NCBI RefSeq assembly: GCF_026768455.1
Contig: NZ_JAPPVQ010000017.1
Coordinates: 1 to 64,000, forward strand
DNA from: Candidatus Nitrosotenuis cloacae
GTDB lineage: Archaea > Thermoproteota > Nitrososphaeria > Nitrososphaerales > Nitrosopumilaceae
DNA: 64,000 bases
Direction: 5' to 3'
The notes beneath the pieces are model-generated. The model did not search any database. It was not told the origin of the DNA and saw only the letters and a list, made by a program, of their open reading frames with translations. The position numbers and the translations under genes were made by a program. This document shows positions 61,234 to 64,000 of this stretch, in pieces (the stretch's first letter is position 1; each line of letters starts with the position of its first letter).

Positions 61234-61679
61234 TTTGACCAGTCATATCCATCAAAAGTAACATCAATCATTTCATTGTCATTAGGTTTCCATGATACAT
61301 CCGCAAGTGTAAGAATTCTCGATGTTTCTCTTGCAAGATTCATATGTGCTGATGCAACATTATTTGGCACGTGAATTAGGACGGGCTCACTCTCATCAAC
61401 GATGACTTCATGAAATTGCCCATGATCATCCCTGATAACAAAAACTACTTTCCCATGAACACAAGAAAAATAACTTGAGCGCTTTGTGTGTAGGTGTGGT
61501 CCTTTAATCTGACCAGGTAAAACAGACGTAACGTACACCATTTTTGGATGATTTTTGATTATATCATCCCAATCCCGCCACACCACAGTAAGTGATCCAT
61601 TAATACTCTTATCTACGATGTTTTTCGTGTCATATCTTTCAAGTTTTATAACAGAAAACGAGTCTTCATTCAAGCCCAT
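61221..61679 (-). CDS. RmlC/FdtA-type cupin epimerase-isomerase
   Basis: 152 aa. GQIKGPHLHTKRSSYFSCVH and FHEVIVDESEPVLIHVP form the cupin core, with two His and a Tyr for the active site. It resembles dTDP-4-keto-6-deoxyglucose 3,5-epimerases and relatives such as WxcM. The following stop overlaps the large transferase start by 13 bp. Next to the RmlB- and RmlA-like genes. Confidence 0.78.
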   Translation of the reverse strand: MGLNEDSFSVIKLERYDTKNIVDKSINGSLTVVWRDWDDIIKNHPKMVYVTSVLPGQIKGPHLHTKRSSYFSCVHGKVVFVIRDDHGQFHEVIVDESEPVLIHVPNNVASAHMNLARETSRILTLADVSWKPNDNEMIDVTFDGYDWSKWKI

Positions 61680-61776
61680 TACAATTAGAACAGTTAATCA
61701 ATGTTAATTTAGCTTTCTCACTTTTTGTATTGGCGGTCATAGATAACAATAATAATATTTGACACAGGATTTGGTT

Positions 61777-62781
61777 ATGAAAAATGCAAGACTCGACAGC
61801 GGATTAAGGTTGCTTGTTACAGGAGGACTTGGTTTCATCGGAAGTAATTTTATCCTACACGTATTTGATAAATATCCAAAATGTCAAGTTACAAACCTTG
61901 ATGCTGAGTTTGCAGGATCAGATAAAAAAAATCTTGAAAAAATCCAAGACAAGAAAAATTATCAATATTTCAGAGGAAACATAAACGATAAGAGGCTTGT
62001 GGAAAAGCTGATTCATAATTGTGATGTTGTTTTTAATTTTGCTGCGGAATCGCATGTTGATAGAAGCATAGATGCACCAAAACCGTTTTTTGATTCAAAC
62101 ATAATGGGAACATACACCATATTGGAGGCAATAAGGAAATTCGATAAGAAATTGGTTCATATTTCTACGGATGAAGTTTTTGGTAGCTTAAAAACAAAAA
62201 GCGCCACTGAGACATTTCCATTTAATCCATCAAGTCCGTATGCAGCGTCAAAGGCGTCAGCTGAATTGTTGGTGAATTCGTACATAACCACGTATGGAAT
62301 AGATACGATCATTACTCGTTGTACAAACAATTATGGTCCAAGACAGTTTCCAGAAAAGTTGATACCAAAAACAATCCTATTGGCTATTAATAATAAACCC
62401 ATACCAATGTACGGAACTGGCAAAAATAAGCGGGATTGGATATTTGTACTCGATCACTGCGAGGCAATTGAAAAAGCATTTGAAAGAGGAAAAAGCAATA
62501 ACTCGTACAACATAGCAGGTCATTGCGAATTTGACAACAACACAATAGTTAAAAAAATACTGAAGATCATGGGAAAACCCATCAGCCTCATCAAACATGT
62601 TAAAGATAGACCGGGTCACGATTTTCGATACAGCTTGAATACAAGTAAAATTGAAAGAGAGATAGGCTGGAAGCCTAGGTATACGTTTGAAGAAGGAATT
62701 AACTTCACAATCAACTGGTACCTCAACAACAGCACATGGCTACAGCAGATATCTAAAAAAAGCATAGGTAGAACAAAATAG
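61777..62781 (+). CDS. rfbB: dTDP-glucose 4,6-dehydratase
   Basis: 334 aa from ATG 61777, preferred over TTG 61759. LRLLVTGGLGFIGSNFILHV starts the extended SDR fold; NFAAESHVDRSIDAPKPF, ISTDEVFGSLKTK, YAASKASAELLVNSY with YxxxK, and NNYGPRQFPEKLIP are the RfbB hallmarks. Makes dTDP-4-keto-6-deoxyglucose from dTDP-glucose, the entry to rhamnose and other deoxy sugars. The RfbA gene follows 26 bp downstream. Confidence 0.92.
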   Translation: MKNARLDSGLRLLVTGGLGFIGSNFILHVFDKYPKCQVTNLDAEFAGSDKKNLEKIQDKKNYQYFRGNINDKRLVEKLIHNCDVVFNFAAESHVDRSIDAPKPFFDSNIMGTYTILEAIRKFDKKLVHISTDEVFGSLKTKSATETFPFNPSSPYAASKASAELLVNSYITTYGIDTIITRCTNNYGPRQFPEKLIPKTILLAINNKPIPMYGTGKNKRDWIFVLDHCEAIEKAFERGKSNNSYNIAGHCEFDNNTIVKKILKIMGKPISLIKHVKDRPGHDFRYSLNTSKIEREIGWKPRYTFEEGINFTINWYLNNSTWLQQISKKSIGRTK

Positions 62782-62807
62782 AAAAATAGATACTAGTTTG
62801 ACCTACC

Positions 62808-63878
62808 TTGTTGAAAGGTATAATTCTACACGGAGGTCATGGAACAAGACTCAGACCACTTACACATACTGGTCCAAAGCAGCTGCTACCAATTGCCAAC
62901 AAGCCCATGTCCCAGTTTTGCTTAGAGTCGATGATAGATGCAGGAATAAGGGATATTGCCATAATAATTGGCGGTACGGGCTCAAGCAAGGTAAAAGAGC
63001 ATTATGGAAATGGTGAAAAATTTGGTGTAAAAATCACCTACGTCGAACAGGATTATCCAAAAGGGATAGCTCATGCGATACGATTGTGCAAAGATTTTGT
63101 AAATAATGAAAAATTTTTAGTCTTTCTTGGAGACAACATCATACAAAAATCCATAGCCGAATATTCAAGAAACTTTGAAAAATCAGATGATGCAGCGTCG
63201 ATCTTATTGTGCGAGGTGGACAATCCAAGCAGATTTGGCATCGCAGACGTAAAGGACGGACAAATATTGAATATCATGGAAAAACCAAAAGACCCGCCGT
63301 CCAATCTCGCAGTGACTGGAATTTACTTTCTCACCCCAAGAATTTTTGATGTGATTGATAGACTAAAGCCATCTTGGAGAAACGAGTTTGAGATAACCGA
63401 TGCGTTACACATGCTGCTAAAAGAAAATAACAAAATCACCTACAACATGATAACAGATTACTGGAAAGATACAGGTACGCCGGAGGACATAATTCATGCA
63501 AATGGAGCAATCTTGGAAAAAATGACTCCATACTTTCTTGGCAAAAAAGAATCAAACGTTACGATTGAGGGGAAAGTCATGGTGGGCGAAGGCACAATAA
63601 TAAAATCAGGTTCAAAGATCATCGGCCCCGTAATAATAGGAAAAAACTGTATAATAGAGTCAAATACAGTGATAGGTTCCAATACAAGCATAGGAAATAA
63701 TTCAAGAGTGGCTTTGTGTAATATTAGTAATTCCATTGTAATGGAAGGCTGCAATATAGAATGCAACATTAAGATAAAAAATAGCATAATTGCGTACAAT
63801 TCTGCAATAACATATGATCAGACAGAACAGAATGAAAAAATCTTCCTTCTAGGAGAGGGAACAAGGATTACCATTTGA
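62808..63878 (+). CDS. rfbA: Glucose-1-phosphate thymidylyltransferase, long form
   Basis: 356 aa. GIILHGGHGTRLRPLTHTG and PKQLLPIANKPM are the nucleotide-sugar pyrophosphorylase motifs, and VFLGDNIIQKSI is the metal-binding region. About residues 245-330 contain a left-handed beta helix of hexapeptide repeats (GTIIKSGSKIIGPVIIGKN), typical of the archaeal long form. Makes dTDP-glucose (or UDP-glucose) from glucose-1-phosphate. The start is TTG at 62808 or 62811. Confidence 0.9.
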   Translation: MLKGIILHGGHGTRLRPLTHTGPKQLLPIANKPMSQFCLESMIDAGIRDIAIIIGGTGSSKVKEHYGNGEKFGVKITYVEQDYPKGIAHAIRLCKDFVNNEKFLVFLGDNIIQKSIAEYSRNFEKSDDAASILLCEVDNPSRFGIADVKDGQILNIMEKPKDPPSNLAVTGIYFLTPRIFDVIDRLKPSWRNEFEITDALHMLLKENNKITYNMITDYWKDTGTPEDIIHANGAILEKMTPYFLGKKESNVTIEGKVMVGEGTIIKSGSKIIGPVIIGKNCIIESNTVIGSNTSIGNNSRVALCNISNSIVMEGCNIECNIKIKNSIIAYNSAITYDQTEQNEKIFLLGEGTRITI

Positions 63879-63923
63879 AAAAACACAGTTCAGTCATTAC
63901 AATTTCATGACGCAGATGAGAAC

Positions 63924-64000
63924 ATGAATACAAGTACAGACACTCCTCTTGTCAGCATAATTATTCTCAACTATAATGCAGGACAATTACTGTTTAATTG
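63924..64000 (+). CDS. Family 2 glycosyltransferase, 5' end only
   Basis: ATG 63924 opens MNTSTDTPLVSIIILNYNAG, the typical start of a GT2 nucleotide-sugar-binding fold, and the window ends after 25 codons. The gene continues outside. It probably adds sugars to the glycan from dTDP or UDP donors made by the two preceding genes. Confidence 0.85.
   Translation, partial: MNTSTDTPLVSIIILNYNAGQLLFN

Noticed and set aside
1-64000. CRISPR array or rRNA genes
   Set aside because: No regularly spaced repeats and no rRNA-like sequence were seen.

Overview
The window looks like a chromosomal segment of an ammonia-oxidising archaeon of the Thaumarchaeota (Nitrososphaerota), closest in style to the Nitrosopumilales. 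Supporting evidence: an ADP-forming acyl-CoA synthetase of the kind used in the 3-hydroxypropionate/4-hydroxybutyrate cycle; a cytochrome oxidase operon with a split subunit II, a double cupredoxin protein and a half-size archaeal CtaA; the IPTWIRSNAKWW-type surface motif in the first gene; TATA boxes about 26 bp upstream of leaderless start codons; and tRNA genes without an encoded CCA. All calls come from reading the sequence; no database search was run.

Layout. 1-7.9 kb is core-like: a cut-off secreted protein, an aldehyde dehydrogenase, a phasin-like protein, the CoA synthetase, two membrane proteins and a regulator. 7.85-26.15 kb looks like an integrated element. A 13-bp piece of the 3' end of tRNA-Lys is repeated at 7845, a full tyrosine integrase sits beside the tRNA, and a terminase large subunit and a broken second integrase lie inside. 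Its cargo is rich in DNA-targeting genes: an MvaI/BcnI-like endonuclease, a 610-aa protein with an endonuclease III-like glycosylase core, Vsr and a C5-cytosine methyltransferase, then a DUF6884-like gene overlapping a second iron-sulfur glycosylase-like gene, a DUF6602-like nuclease and an AlbA_2 protein.

26-37 kb returns to core genes: tRNA-Lys, a decayed toxin-antitoxin pair, the cytochrome oxidase operon, F420/flavin-type redox proteins, an aminotransferase, tRNA-Arg, a MIP18-PqqD fusion and an MtnA-like isomerase. 37-64 kb is an AT-rich cell-surface glycan island. It holds sulfatase-like enzymes, NeuB-type synthases, CMP-sugar transferases, a PseB-like dehydratase, dTDP-sugar genes, glycosyltransferases and two NodU-type carbamoyltransferases, one in a cassette with DUF5989, SxtJ-like and SGNH-hydrolase genes. 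Together they could build and decorate nonulosonic-acid-containing glycans of the S-layer or envelope.

The best candidate for an undescribed system is the operon at 10.4-13.5 kb, which pairs a type II endonuclease and Vsr with a large glycosylase-like protein and lies divergent from the methyltransferase. The second glycosylase-like gene 4 kb away, overlapping a DUF6884-like gene, may be a separate base-targeting module.
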